From Halorubrum amylolyticum (GTDB lineage Archaea; Halobacteriota; Halobacteria; Halobacteriales; Haloferacaceae): 64,000 nucleotides of DNA. A program made the position numbers and the translations under genes. Of this stretch, positions 8,283-16,749 are shown in pieces (position 1 is the first letter of the stretch; each line of letters starts with the position of its first letter). The stretch lies in contig NZ_SDJP01000002.1 of NCBI RefSeq assembly GCF_004114995.1, positions 136,457 through 200,456 on the forward strand, given 5' to 3'. The notes below the pieces were generated by a model. The model saw only the letters and a list, made by a program, of their open reading frames with translations, did no database searches and was not told where the DNA came from.

Positions 8283-9071
8283 ATGACCGACGACGACACT
8301 CCCATGACGGACGGAGGCACCGACGCGGAAGCGCGCACGGACGGCGGTCCGCCGGCCACCGTGCCGCCGGACGACGAGACGCCCACCTGGTCGGAGCGCA
8401 AGGAGCGCTCGCAGGGGCTCGCCCAGCTCACCTACCAGTACTTCGAGCGCTCCCGCCGCGAGGACGAGGACCTCCGCGCCGAGTCGACGTACGTCGAGCG
8501 CGACGTGCTCGGCTTCCCGACGTGGCCCCACGAGACGCTCCGGAACCTCGCGATCACGAGCTTCTTCGTCGGGGTAATGATCCTCGTCGCGGCGCTGATG
8601 CCGGCGCACTTCGGCGAGCCCGCCAACGCCGGTTCGACGCCGGCGATCATCCTCCCCGACTGGTACCTCTACTGGTCGTTCGGCCTGCTGAAGCTCAACC
8701 CGCTCAACCCCGAGCTGGCCGTGCTCGGCGGTAACATCGTGATGTCGAACGAGCTGCTCGGCATCGTCGCCCACGGGATCATCTTCGGCGTCATCGGGCT
8801 CGTGCCGTTCCTCAACAAGGGGAGCGCACGCCGTCCCGTCGAGCAGCCGTTCTGGGCCGCCGTCGGCGTGACGGGCGTTATCCTGGCGTTCACGCTCGCG
8901 GCGCTCGCGATCCAGAACTTCTTCCCGATCTCGCTCGACCTGCTCCTCTCCCTCACGTTCGTGTTGCCCGTACTCGGCGGCATCATCACCTACGCGGTGT
9001 TGAAGACGATGCGCGAAGGGTACATGTACGACCTGAACCGCCGGTACTACATGCTGCGGCCCCCGAAGTAA
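8283..9071 (+). CDS. petD: Cytochrome b, C-terminal (subunit IV/PetD-type) subunit
   Basis: 262 residues, starting 4 bp after the N-terminal cytochrome b gene. An acidic, haloarchaeal-style extension covers about 60 residues. The conserved quinol-site motif appears as PDWYLYWSFGLL, the PEWY-type motif in its PDWY form. Three to four transmembrane helices follow (about residues 93-115, 150-175, 190-215 and 220-240). Together with the previous gene it makes up the full cytochrome b of a bc/b6f-type quinol oxidoreductase. No Rieske gene was found near it in this window. Confidence 0.93.
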   Translation: MTDDDTPMTDGGTDAEARTDGGPPATVPPDDETPTWSERKERSQGLAQLTYQYFERSRREDEDLRAESTYVERDVLGFPTWPHETLRNLAITSFFVGVMILVAALMPAHFGEPANAGSTPAIILPDWYLYWSFGLLKLNPLNPELAVLGGNIVMSNELLGIVAHGIIFGVIGLVPFLNKGSARRPVEQPFWAAVGVTGVILAFTLAALAIQNFFPISLDLLLSLTFVLPVLGGIITYAVLKTMREGYMYDLNRRYYMLRPPK

Positions 9072-9108
9072 CGGGCCGAACTGCCCCGATTTTGCGGTCT
9101 CCGTCACG

Positions 9109-9558
9109 ATGTCACCACCACCAGACACCGACGCCGACGCCGACGCCGACGACACCCAGTCGTACGACGAGACGGGCGATCCCGTCGCGACGGACGCCGA
9201 CGAGGACCCGCGAAACGAACCGACCGGGCCGCGCGTCGGTCCCGAGGGTCGGGAGATCGTCGTCCCGTTCCGGCTGTACAAGGCCGTCACCGTCTTCTCC
9301 ACGCTCGCCGCCGTGATCGCGTACCTGATCGGCTTCACGCTGATCGACGCGGCGACGCTGCAGATCAGCTTCGTCCGGACGACGATCGTCTACCTGCTCA
9401 ACAGCGCCGGGCTCTCCCCGTCCGACGACCTGCTGGTGGCGGTCCTCGCGATCACCGGAATCGGGTTCCTCGTCGCCGGAACGGCGGTGTACGTTCTCGG
9501 CACGCGGTTCCGCGGGCAAGGGATGGGAAAGCCTCAAGGCGATTCCAGCGAAACCTGA
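9109..9558 (+). CDS. Two-helix membrane protein of the bc operon (DUF7315-like)
   Basis: 149 residues. The first 55 are acidic and Asp/Ala-rich, then two hydrophobic helices are visible (about residues 62-85 and 110-130) with a short tail. It follows petD at 37 bp and precedes another small membrane protein by 4 bp, so it belongs to the same operon. No functional motif is seen. I believe it is conserved beside haloarchaeal cytochrome bc genes (DUF7315). A structural role is inferred. Confidence 0.78.
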   Translation: MSPPPDTDADADADDTQSYDETGDPVATDADEDPRNEPTGPRVGPEGREIVVPFRLYKAVTVFSTLAAVIAYLIGFTLIDAATLQISFVRTTIVYLLNSAGLSPSDDLLVAVLAITGIGFLVAGTAVYVLGTRFRGQGMGKPQGDSSET

Positions 9559-9562
9559 GATA

Positions 9563-9841
9563 ATGGCAGACGAGTTCATCAAGGGGTTCACCCTCTTCAC
9601 GCTCGGCGGTCTCGGTTGGCTCACCTTCGGCGGGTGGTACCGGACGCCCTCGTACTACGACATCGTCCAGCTCGTCAACCCGGCCGAAGGGGTCAACACG
9701 GCGTACGGCGAGATCGGGTTGGTCGTCGGCGACGCGTCGTTCTGGCTGATGATCCTCGGGGCGCTCACGTTCTGGGTGTTCATCCCGGCAAGCCGCCAGC
9801 TCCGCGACGTGCTCGGTAACGAAGGCGAGGCTGCGAACTGA
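9563..9841 (+). CDS. Small membrane protein ending the bc operon (DUF7314-like)
   Basis: 92 residues with two hydrophobic stretches (about residues 8-25 and 55-75). The N-terminus MADEFIKGFTLFTLGG leads straight into the first helix. It starts 4 bp after the previous gene and is the last gene of the cytochrome bc operon. It is followed by nearly 700 bp of non-coding, repeat-containing DNA. No catalytic motif is visible. It is probably a small subunit or assembly factor of the respiratory complex (context only). Confidence 0.75.
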   Translation: MADEFIKGFTLFTLGGLGWLTFGGWYRTPSYYDIVQLVNPAEGVNTAYGEIGLVVGDASFWLMILGALTFWVFIPASRQLRDVLGNEGEAAN

Positions 9842-9981
9842 CCGCGACCGCTCCGGCTTCGATCTTTCACCCTCTGCCTCGTTTCTGTCGTCGTGTCGGC
9901 TCCGCGTTTTGATCGCTCGGCTCGCTGTCGACCGCACGATGGGTTCGGTTCTGAGTCACAAGCGAATGAGTGGTGTTGCTG

Positions 9982-10040
9982 GCGGCCGTTTATCCGTGAT
10001 CGACGATTCTGCGGCGAACACCTCCAAAGCCCCACCCGCC
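9982..10040 (+). repeat. Dispersed intergenic repeat, copy 1
   Basis: A 59-bp element with core GAACACCTCCAAAGCCCCA at 10016-10034. It aligns base for base, with a few substitutions, to the copy at 59087-59145, and to the two tandem copies near 62.0 kb. The left end has TTTATCC where other copies have TTATAAG or TTAATAC. It lies in non-coding DNA. Confidence 0.85.
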
Positions 10041-10474
10041 CAGCACCGCAACCGCACCTCACGCCTCCCCAGCCTCGTCAGTCGCCCTCCGCTTCGCTCC
10101 GGGACGACTGACTCCCTCGCACGCGCTCCTCGCGCCCTGCGGGCGCTCGGAGGCGCGCGCCACCGCACAGCGTTTATTTGTATAATTGTCGCCGCCGCTC
10201 ACGGTTGTTCAAATGTCGTCGCTGCTGTCGAGCAGATTCACTCACTCCCGATATCGATCACGGCCGCTCCCGTACTCACCACGAACATGTCAGAGAACTC
10301 TTCTCGTACCATTCGAAGTGATCAAAGTGATAGATACAGAGCGTACGGCTATCTATCAGTTTATCCGCCGAGGGACAGGGTGAAAATAATTTTGCGGGGA
10401 CGATTCTATGACACGCTCACCACAGCAAGTCAGAATCTGTCCTCTGTTGAGAATATCCACGGAACTCCTGCGTT

Positions 10475-10493
10475 CCCGATCGAGGCGATCGGG
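10475..10493. terminator. Hairpin downstream of the 153-aa membrane-protein gene
   Basis: A perfect 8-bp stem (CCCGATCG and CGATCGGG) with a 3-nt loop AGG lies 30 bp beyond the stop of the minus-strand gene at 10523. No T-tract follows it, so a termination role is only a possibility. It could equally be a protein-binding palindrome. Confidence 0.3.
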
Positions 10494-10522
10494 GACAGAA
10501 CGGTTCGTCGGGTCGCGCTCGC

Positions 10523-10966
10523 CTAGGCGACGACGAACTGGTTCCAGATCCCCGAGACGAGGAAGAACAGCGAGTAGTAGCCGGCGAACACCAACACGAT
10601 CAGCGAGGCGGCGATCGAGCTCTTCGGGGCCTCGATCGGCATGTCATTGCGGGCCTCGACGTTGCGCGCCTCCAGTTCGAACAGGTCGGCGATCAGCATC
10701 GTGATCACGATCACCGCGAGGATCGTCCCGCTGACGGGCGAGTCGAGGACGAACAGGAACGTCAGGAGCATCAGTCCGATGTTCGTGAACGCGTGGGGCG
10801 TGTACGGCTCGACGCTGTCGCCGTCGCTCCCCCGTTCGACGTGGTGCCGGTGCGCGATGTGCCGGGTCGCGAGGTTCGCGACCGCCATCACCAGTATCGC
10901 GTACGGCAGCATCGGTCCGACTTCGGACAGCCAGCCGAGCGGAACGAGGAACTGCAGTGGGTCCAT
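10523..10966 (-). CDS. Haloarchaeal membrane protein (DUF7313-like)
   Basis: 147 residues when started at ATG giving MDPLQFLVPLGW, preferred because it leads directly into the first hydrophobic segment. Four hydrophobic helices are visible (about 5-35, 60-80, 83-100 and 118-142). A His-rich cytoplasmic loop TRHIAHRHHVERG lies between helices 1 and 2. I believe this family is found near the haloarchaeal cytochrome bc genes, but here it is convergent with them across a repeat-containing gap. Its function is unknown. The His cluster might bind metal (speculative). Confidence 0.75.
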   Translation of the reverse strand: MDPLQFLVPLGWLSEVGPMLPYAILVMAVANLATRHIAHRHHVERGSDGDSVEPYTPHAFTNIGLMLLTFLFVLDSPVSGTILAVIVITMLIADLFELEARNVEARNDMPIEAPKSSIAASLIVLVFAGYYSLFFLVSGIWNQFVVA

Positions 10967-10980
10967 ACCGACACTTCCGG

Positions 10981-11787
10981 TCACGAGTTATTAGAGTGTT
11001 TCCGATCGGCGCGCTCGCGACGCCCCCTCGGCGCCGCGAACGCCACCCGATCGACCGCCTCGATCTCGATCGGCCGGTGCGGCTCGACGGCCCCGCGTCG
11101 CTCCCCGTCGACCACGAGCGCGATCGGCTCGCCCTCCCGTTCGACGGTGAGTCGGACCCGATCCGCTGTGACCCACGCGTCCGTCCGAGTGCTGAACGGG
11201 GCGATCGGCGCGACGGGGAGCCCGCCGCCGGGCTCCACGAGGGGGCCGCCGGCGGCGTTCGCGTACCCGTCGCTCCCCAGCGGCGTCGCGGCGACGACGC
11301 CGTCGGCGCGGACCGACTCGTCCCGACCGCGGGGGAACCCGACCGCGAACTCCGAGATCCGCGCCGGTTCGTCGGTGACGAGGGCCACGTCGAACGCGGC
11401 TCTGGTCGACGTGACCCCTCCGTCGTCGACGGCGAGCACCGGGTGCGTGACGTGCCTGACGGGCTCTCCGGTCTCCTCCCCGTCGAGCAGCCGACGGAGG
11501 GCGTCGACGGCGCCGTCGCGGTCGAACGCCAGCCGTCGATCGGCGACCGGGATCACCGTCCCGTCCGGCGCCGCGACGACCGCGTTCCGGATCGCCTCGT
11601 CGCCGACCGCCACGAGGAGGGCCGCGTCGCCGTCACCGATCGCCTCCGCCCCCGTGGTCGCCTCCGTCTCGGTGCTCGCTCTCGCGAGGTCCGCGAGCCG
11701 CCCCCCGGCGTCTCGGACCGCGTCCCGGAGATCCGACGCGCGCTCACTGCCGCCGACGACGGCGACGCGGCGTTCCGACGCTTCCAT
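10981..11787 (-). CDS. NAD kinase-like protein with degenerate GGDG motif
   Basis: 268 residues. The C-terminal half keeps the NAD/sphingosine-kinase fold signature: ADGVVAATPLGSDGYANAAG (about 165-184) matches the family's DGxxxxTPTGSTAYxxSAGG. The N-terminal half, where NAD kinases have GGDGT, reads LLVAVGDEAIRNAV (about 57-70), so the catalytic GGDG is not intact. I also see no canonical NE/D motif. It may be a divergent kinase, a NAD-binding regulator, or a paralogue that lost activity. It lies upstream of the membrane-protein gene on the same strand, separated by 14 bp, so they are likely cotranscribed. Confidence 0.75.
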   Translation of the reverse strand: MEASERRVAVVGGSERASDLRDAVRDAGGRLADLARASTETEATTGAEAIGDGDAALLVAVGDEAIRNAVVAAPDGTVIPVADRRLAFDRDGAVDALRRLLDGEETGEPVRHVTHPVLAVDDGGVTSTRAAFDVALVTDEPARISEFAVGFPRGRDESVRADGVVAATPLGSDGYANAAGGPLVEPGGGLPVAPIAPFSTRTDAWVTADRVRLTVEREGEPIALVVDGERRGAVEPHRPIEIEAVDRVAFAAPRGRRERADRKHSNNS

Positions 11788-11845
11788 GCCCGGTGGTCCG
11801 GCCGGCGCGTGTGAAAACCTCCCGGTTCGCGTCGAACGGGGGGGG

Positions 11846-13162
11846 CTAGAACGGCCAGTCGCCGGTGATCTTCATCCCCGTCGCCTTCCCCTCCCGTTCG
11901 AGCGCGGCCGCGATATCGTCGGTCGGCCGCCGCGCGGTCGAGACGTCGTCGCCGGCGAGGTCGACGACGAGCGCCGTCAGGAGGATCGCCTGCTCCCGGA
12001 GGTTCCGCGGCTCCAGCTTGTCGAGCGTGTCCGCGCCGGTGTGCCCCCAGCCGCGGCCGCGCCCCTCAGTCTCTCCGGAGACCATGTATCCCGGGATTCC
12101 CCGCTCGACGAACGGCCAGTGGTCGCTGTGCGGGACCAGCTTCTCGCCGAGCGCGATCGGGTGATCGAACCGGTCGCGCACGCGCTCGCCGGCCGCCGCC
12201 AGCGCGTCGAACCCGTGGTGGTCGAGCCGCAGCGTGCGGCCGAACACGTTGCTGTCGACGTTGACGACGGCCTTGACGCGGTCGGGATCGACGCCCGCGG
12301 CGAACCGTGAGGAGCCGACGAGCCCCACCTCCTCGGCGCCGAAGCCGACGAGCCGCACTCTCGTGTCGAGTTCGTCCTCCCGAGCCGCGAGGGCGGTGGC
12401 GACCTCGACGAGCGTCGCGGTGCCCGCGCCGTTGTCCATCGCCCCCTCCGCGAGGTCGTGCGCGTCGACGTGACAGGAGACGACGAGGTACTCGTCGGTG
12501 TCGGGGCCCAGCTCGGCGACCGCATTCCCGCTCGTCGCGTCGGGCGTCTCGCAGTCGACGGCGACGGTGAGCTCTTCGCCCTCGCGACGGCGCGCGAGGC
12601 GCGCGCCGGTCTCCTTCGAGACGCCGACCGCCGGGATCTCGCCGATCGGCGCGTCCGCGGTGCCGACGCTCCCGGTCGGGGGGAGGGTCCCCTCGACGTG
12701 GTTCGCGAAGACGAACGCCGCGGCGCCGGCCTCGACGGCGTGGTAGTACTTCTCGCGGCGGTGGACGAACCGGTCGACTGAGTCGGGGGTGTCCGACGAG
12801 ACCATCACGACCGTCCCGGTTAGGTCCTCGTCGAAGTCCTCGGGGACGCCGTACTCGAGATCGACGAACTCGCCGGTCGCCTCGCCGCTCGGGCTCCGCG
12901 GGAGCGCGATGCAGGCGTTTCGGCCGCTCGCGACGACCTCGTCGCCGCGTCGGATCTCGCTGTCGCCCCGCTCCCAACCCTGAATCTCGAACTCCTCGAT
13001 CCGCGCGTCCCGGGCGCCGGCGTCGGCCAGCGCGTCGCGGGTCAGTTCCAGTCCGGCGCGCTCGCCGTCCGAGCCGGCCATGCGGTCGTCGACGTCGACG
13101 AGTGATACGAGGTGGTCCCAGCCGGCGTCGCTCGTGAAGGTGTCGCCGATCCAGTCGGTCAT
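11846..13162 (-). CDS. M28-family zinc metallopeptidase
   Basis: 438 residues. The co-catalytic zinc ligands of family M28 are readable in order: His/Asp in SCHVDAHD, the bridging Asp in AMDNGAG, the Glu pair in GAEEVGL, Asp in VVNVDSNVF, and the final His in GWGHTGADT. A PA-type insert (about 95-190) lies between the N-terminal segment and the catalytic half, as in many aminopeptidases of this family. No signal peptide is seen, so it probably acts in the cytoplasm on peptides. Length and motif order are normal for M28, so it is likely active. The gene stands alone between the NAD-kinase-like gene and the DUF420 gene. Confidence 0.9.
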   Translation of the reverse strand: MTDWIGDTFTSDAGWDHLVSLVDVDDRMAGSDGERAGLELTRDALADAGARDARIEEFEIQGWERGDSEIRRGDEVVASGRNACIALPRSPSGEATGEFVDLEYGVPEDFDEDLTGTVVMVSSDTPDSVDRFVHRREKYYHAVEAGAAAFVFANHVEGTLPPTGSVGTADAPIGEIPAVGVSKETGARLARRREGEELTVAVDCETPDATSGNAVAELGPDTDEYLVVSCHVDAHDLAEGAMDNGAGTATLVEVATALAAREDELDTRVRLVGFGAEEVGLVGSSRFAAGVDPDRVKAVVNVDSNVFGRTLRLDHHGFDALAAAGERVRDRFDHPIALGEKLVPHSDHWPFVERGIPGYMVSGETEGRGRGWGHTGADTLDKLEPRNLREQAILLTALVVDLAGDDVSTARRPTDDIAAALEREGKATGMKITGDWPF

Positions 13163-13264
13163 GCGTGTGAGTGTCCGGGATGCGAGTCAAACATTTCGGT
13201 GGCGGCGGACGGGGCCGGATTCGGTGGGGTGTCGCGGCGCTCGGAGGCGACCCGACGCGGGACG

Positions 13265-13927
13265 TTACGCGGCGGGAATCGCCGGGAGAAGCGCCGTCGC
13301 GGCCTCGGCGGCCGCGAACGTCGAGTCGTACGCGTGGTTCAACATGAGGTAGGTGACGACCCCGAGCACGAGCGAAAGGAGCCACGCGCTCGCGGCGATC
13401 CGACCGACCCGGCGGTGCGGGGTCTCGTTCCGGAGCTCCGCCTCCGAGTGGGTGAGCCCGAGGACGACGGCGTAGAGGACGACGGGCACGGCGACGACGG
13501 AGAGGACGATGTGGATCGCGAGCATGAGGAGGTACGCGTAGTAGATCCAATTCCACAGTGGGACCCACGCGTACGCCGACTCCAAGACGAACTCCCGCGT
13601 CCCGCCGCCGGCGACCTTCGGGAGGTAGAGCCCGAGGAACACGAGGATGAGGGCGAACGAGGTCGTCATCGCCGCGGCGTGTCTCTTCACCTCGCCGTTG
13701 CGAATCCAGTACCAGCCGAGCGAGAGCGTGATGATCGTGACGGTGTTGACGGCGGCGATGGCGTGCGCGAGAAGGTCGACGGTCCCCCGCGTCAGCTCGG
13801 GGAACAGCGCCTGAAACTGCGGGACGAGGAACACGCCCCCGACCGCGCCGTAGCCGACGACGGTGAGTAGCACGGTGACCGCGCCGGCCCGCTCTTTGAC
13901 CCGATCGCGAACGCTGGCGGTGGACAT
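13265..13927 (-). CDS. DUF420-type membrane protein
   Basis: 220 residues, mostly hydrophobic, with about six predicted helices starting at residue 17. Single His residues lie in LLAHAIAAVN, EVKRHAAAM and LAIHIVLSV, and the latter two fit the intramembrane His residues of the DUF420 family. That family is related to cytochrome-oxidase assembly proteins (CtaM-type) and is found next to respiratory genes in many prokaryotes. Here it lies 3 kb beyond the bc locus, not in an obvious operon. A role in oxidase or heme-protein assembly follows from the family and is not proven by this sequence. Confidence 0.8.
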   Translation of the reverse strand: MSTASVRDRVKERAGAVTVLLTVVGYGAVGGVFLVPQFQALFPELTRGTVDLLAHAIAAVNTVTIITLSLGWYWIRNGEVKRHAAAMTTSFALILVFLGLYLPKVAGGGTREFVLESAYAWVPLWNWIYYAYLLMLAIHIVLSVVAVPVVLYAVVLGLTHSEAELRNETPHRRVGRIAASAWLLSLVLGVVTYLMLNHAYDSTFAAAEAATALLPAIPAA

Positions 13928-13999
13928 ACGCGCCGTTGTCGCGGGACCGTTAATTCGCTTTCGAGCGCGGAACGCGTCGCCGGCTGTCAGGGGGGCAGC

Positions 14000-15052
14000 T
14001 CACCCGTCGATGACGCCAGTTGCGGTCGCGACCTCGATCGCGGCCGCCTCGTTGATCCCGCCCTGCAGGATCGTGTACCGGTCGCGGATCTCGTGGGCGC
14101 TGGTGAGGGCGGCGATCAGCTCCGCGTCGTCGATCCCGAGTTCGGCGGCGGTCGTCGGGGCGTCCAGCTCGGCGAGCGCGTCCCGGATCGCGGTCCACTC
14201 GCCGTTCTCGCCGCTGTGGAGGTACTCCGTCATGATCGAGGCGACGCCGACCTGGTGGCCGTGGAGCGCCCTCCCCGGCGCGGTCCGGTCGAGCTGATGG
14301 GAGATGAGGTGTTCCGCGCCGGAGGCGGGCCGCGAGGAGCCCGCGATCGACATCGCGACGCCGGAGGAGACGAGCGCCTTCACGACGACCCACGCCGACT
14401 CCTCTAACCCGGGCCGGATCATGTCGGCGTTCTCGACGAGCAGCTCCGCGGTCATCTCCGAGAGCGCGCCCGCGTACTCGCTGTACTCGACGTTGCGGAG
14501 CCGCCGGGCGAGCCGCCAGTCCTTCACCGCGGTGTAGTTCGAGATGATGTCCGCACAGCCCGCGGTGGTGAGCCGCCACGGGGCCTCCGCGATCAGCGTC
14601 GTGTCCGCGACGACCGCCAGCGGCGGGTCGGCCGCGACCGAGTGGCGCGTGTCGCCCTCGGGGATCGAGGAGCGTCCCGAGACGATCCCGTCGTGGGAGG
14701 CGACCGTGGGGACGGAGACGAAGCCGACGCCGAGGTGGTCGGCCGCCATCTTCGCGATGTCGATCGGCTTCCCGCCGCCGAGGGCGATCAGGTAGCCGGG
14801 GTCGACCGCCTCCGCGGTCTCGGTGAGCTCCTCGACCGCCTCGAAGGAGGCCTCCTCGACGACTGCGGTCGCGGGGTCGTCGAACTGCGCGCGCACCCGG
14901 TCGCCGGCGATCTCGTTGGGCGTCGGGCTCGTCACGATCAGCGGCCGCCCCGTGAGGTACAGCTCGCCGACCGCCGCCCCGAGGTCGTCGAGGACGCCGT
15001 GACCCACGAGCACGTTTCGCGGGAGCTTGATCCACGTGGTCTTCTCGAACAT
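14000..15052 (-). CDS. egsA: sn-Glycerol-1-phosphate dehydrogenase
   Basis: 350 residues from the ATG giving MFEKTTWIKLPRNV; an ATG 13 codons upstream is less likely because this start matches the family. It reduces dihydroxyacetone phosphate to sn-glycerol-1-phosphate, the first step of archaeal membrane lipid backbones. The NAD(P)-binding loop is ALGGGKPIDIAKMAA (about 97-111). The metal ligands fit Asp in AGCADIISNYTA, His in SGAEHLISHQLD and His in LHGHQVGVAS, as in the iron-containing dehydrogenase fold. Length is normal. The gene is single and essential in known archaea. Confidence 0.95.
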   Translation of the reverse strand: MFEKTTWIKLPRNVLVGHGVLDDLGAAVGELYLTGRPLIVTSPTPNEIAGDRVRAQFDDPATAVVEEASFEAVEELTETAEAVDPGYLIALGGGKPIDIAKMAADHLGVGFVSVPTVASHDGIVSGRSSIPEGDTRHSVAADPPLAVVADTTLIAEAPWRLTTAGCADIISNYTAVKDWRLARRLRNVEYSEYAGALSEMTAELLVENADMIRPGLEESAWVVVKALVSSGVAMSIAGSSRPASGAEHLISHQLDRTAPGRALHGHQVGVASIMTEYLHSGENGEWTAIRDALAELDAPTTAAELGIDDAELIAALTSAHEIRDRYTILQGGINEAAAIEVATATGVIDG

Positions 15053-15143
15053 ACCGGGCGGTCGCGCCCGCGGGTGAAAGCCGTTGTCCATGCGGATCGT
15101 CGGCGTCGGCCCGGCTCTTCGAGCGGTTTCGGCCGCCGGAGAC

Positions 15144-15851
15144 TCAGACCCCGACCGCCGCCAGCGTCGTTAGCGTCGTCGCCGCGTCGTAGAGGAAGTA
15201 GACGCCGAACCCGGCGAGCACGACCGCGGAGCCGACCGCGACGAGCGGCGCGAACGTCTCGATCCGGCGCTCGGCGGCGACGAGCCCGGTCGGGAACCCC
15301 ACGACCCACGTCAACACGCCGAGAAAGAACCCGCCGATGAGCGCCGGCGAGCCGGTGGCGACCACGAGCGTCCCGGCGAGGTCCTCGCCGACGACGGGGA
15401 GCTGAGCGAGCACGTCGAGCTCGCCCGGACGGAGGAGCCCGACGCCGATCGTCAGCCAGAACAGCACCTGGTACGGGTTCGTCAGGGCGAGCACCAGCGC
15501 CTTGCGGAACCCCTTCCCCTCCGCGACGGCGGGCTCGTCGCCCGCGGTGGGTCGGAACGACGCGCGCGCGCCGCGGGCCGCGTCGACGGCGAAGTACAGC
15601 ATCAGGACGCCGCCGACCGCGACCATGGCGCCCTGTAACAGCGGGAACGACTCCACGATCGCGACGACGCCGAGGTACGCGAGCACGAAGAAGATCGCGT
15701 CGGCGGTCGCGGCGCCGAGGCCGGCGCGGAAGCCGGCGAGGCGACCGCGCAGCACCGCCTCCTCGGCGATCACGGCGTTCATCGGTCCGGGCGGGGCCGC
15801 GAGCGCCAGTCCGAAGACGACGCCGGCGCCGAGCGTTACGAGGAGACTCAC
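15144..15851 (-). CDS. LysE-family amino-acid exporter
   Basis: 235 residues from a GTG start. The N-terminus holds the LysE/RhtB signature: a first helix followed by AAPPGPMNAVIAEEAVLRG (about 18-36) and a Gly-rich second helix (GLGAATADAIFFVLAY). Six hydrophobic helices fit the family. Mid-protein LTNPYQVLFWLTIG (about 129-142) is also typical. Family role: export of amino acids or small metabolites across the cytoplasmic membrane. The substrate is not predictable. The gene precedes egsA on the same strand by about 90 bp. Confidence 0.88.
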   Translation of the reverse strand: MSLLVTLGAGVVFGLALAAPPGPMNAVIAEEAVLRGRLAGFRAGLGAATADAIFFVLAYLGVVAIVESFPLLQGAMVAVGGVLMLYFAVDAARGARASFRPTAGDEPAVAEGKGFRKALVLALTNPYQVLFWLTIGVGLLRPGELDVLAQLPVVGEDLAGTLVVATGSPALIGGFFLGVLTWVVGFPTGLVAAERRIETFAPLVAVGSAVVLAGFGVYFLYDAATTLTTLAAVGV

Positions 15852-16019
15852 ACCGTTCGAGAGGGTCGTTTTCGTGAAAAACCTCGCGAACGAATGGTGG
15901 TCGTCACGGCCGAGGAATCCGCATCGATGTACGAGTATGGGCGGTTGCTGTCGGGTGTTGCGGTCGGGGAGCGAGATCGGGTGTTGCGGTCGGCGGGAGC
16001 GAGTCGCCCTCGGCCGCGG

Positions 16020-16679
16020 TCACCTCGCGTCCTCGACCCGGATCGAGCGGGCGATCTCCGCCGGGAGGCTCTGCTCGCCGGTCGGCGTCGTCACGGTCAC
16101 CATCCCGAACGGGGCGACGTCGACGACTTCCATCTCGGTGCCGGGCGTGATTCCGGCGTCGGCGAGGTACTCCAGCTCGTCCTCGTCGCGGTCGGAGACG
16201 CGGGCGACGACCACGCGGTCGCCCTCCTCGCGGTCCGCGAGCCGCGCGCCGCTGCCCTCGTCGACCGGTTCGAGGTCCGCGCTCGGGATCGGGTCGCCGT
16301 GGGGGTCGACGGCGGGATCGCCGAGCGCCTCCGCCACGCGGCGCTCGAACGCCTCGGAGATGTGGTGTTCCAAGGCGTCGGCCTCCTCGTGGACCTCGCT
16401 CCAGTCGTAGTCGAGCCGCTCCGCGAGAAACGCTTCCAGCAGTCGGTGGTGGCGGACGATCTCCAGGGCGACCACCTCGCCCTCCGCCGTCAGCTCCGCG
16501 CCGCGGTACGGCTCGCGCTCGACGAGCCCGCGCTCCTCCAGCTTGCCCAGCATGTCGGTGACCGACGGGGAGGTCTTGTCGAGGTACTCCGCGATCGCGG
16601 ATGTCGAGACGGGAGGCTCCCGCTCGGACTGGAGGACGTAGATCGCCTTCAGGTAGTCCTCCATCACGTCGCTCAGCAT
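16020..16679 (-). CDS. DtxR/MntR-family metal-dependent transcriptional regulator (full length with SH3-like domain)
   Basis: 219 residues in three domains: winged helix (1-65, MEDYLKAIYVLQ start region, STSAIAEYLDKTSPSVTDML), dimerisation/metal domain (66-140, with RHHRLLEAFL and EADALEHHIS containing candidate metal ligands), and a C-terminal FeoA/SH3-like domain (150-217). Family role: Fe or Mn sensor repressing metal uptake. Met1 and Met6 are both possible starts. A TTATAA sequence lies directly before Met1, which would favour the later start if it is the TATA box. No TTAGG-N4-CCTAA operator is near it, unlike the short DtxR at 34.6 kb, so the two may read different sites. Confidence 0.9.
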   Translation of the reverse strand: MLSDVMEDYLKAIYVLQSEREPPVSTSAIAEYLDKTSPSVTDMLGKLEERGLVEREPYRGAELTAEGEVVALEIVRHHRLLEAFLAERLDYDWSEVHEEADALEHHISEAFERRVAEALGDPAVDPHGDPIPSADLEPVDEGSGARLADREEGDRVVVARVSDRDEDELEYLADAGITPGTEMEVVDVAPFGMVTVTTPTGEQSLPAEIARSIRVEDAR

Positions 16680-16749
16680 TTATAAGCGATCGCGGGCGCC
16701 GGCGGAAATACCTACCGGGAAGCGGTACGGGTGCCGGCTCACCCCGACC

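Larger units (their letters stand above)
9842..10522. other. Intergenic region with dispersed repeat and a hairpin; no convincing gene
   Basis: 680 bp between convergent gene ends. The left part contains one copy of the window's dispersed repeat (core at 10016-10034). After it comes a GC-rich stretch in which CAGTCG at 10080 pairs with CGACTG at 10106-10111. The right part (about 10200-10500) is clearly lower in G+C and has no ORF with haloarchaeal composition. A perfect 8-bp stem hairpin (CCCGATCG/CGATCGGG, 3-nt loop) lies at 10475-10493, downstream of the minus-strand membrane-protein gene. Confidence 0.7.

Noticed and set aside
10475-10493. Strong terminator for the 153-aa ORF
   Set aside because: The hairpin is perfect but lacks a T-run, so it is listed only at low confidence.
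9909-10526. A 205-codon ORF in the gap after the bc operon
   Set aside because: It reads through the dispersed repeat and a low-G+C stretch with no protein motif or haloarchaeal composition.
16679-16690. TATA box directly before the 219-aa DtxR start
   Set aside because: It is too close to Met1 to drive it. It may serve Met6, but the evidence is weak, so no promoter is claimed.
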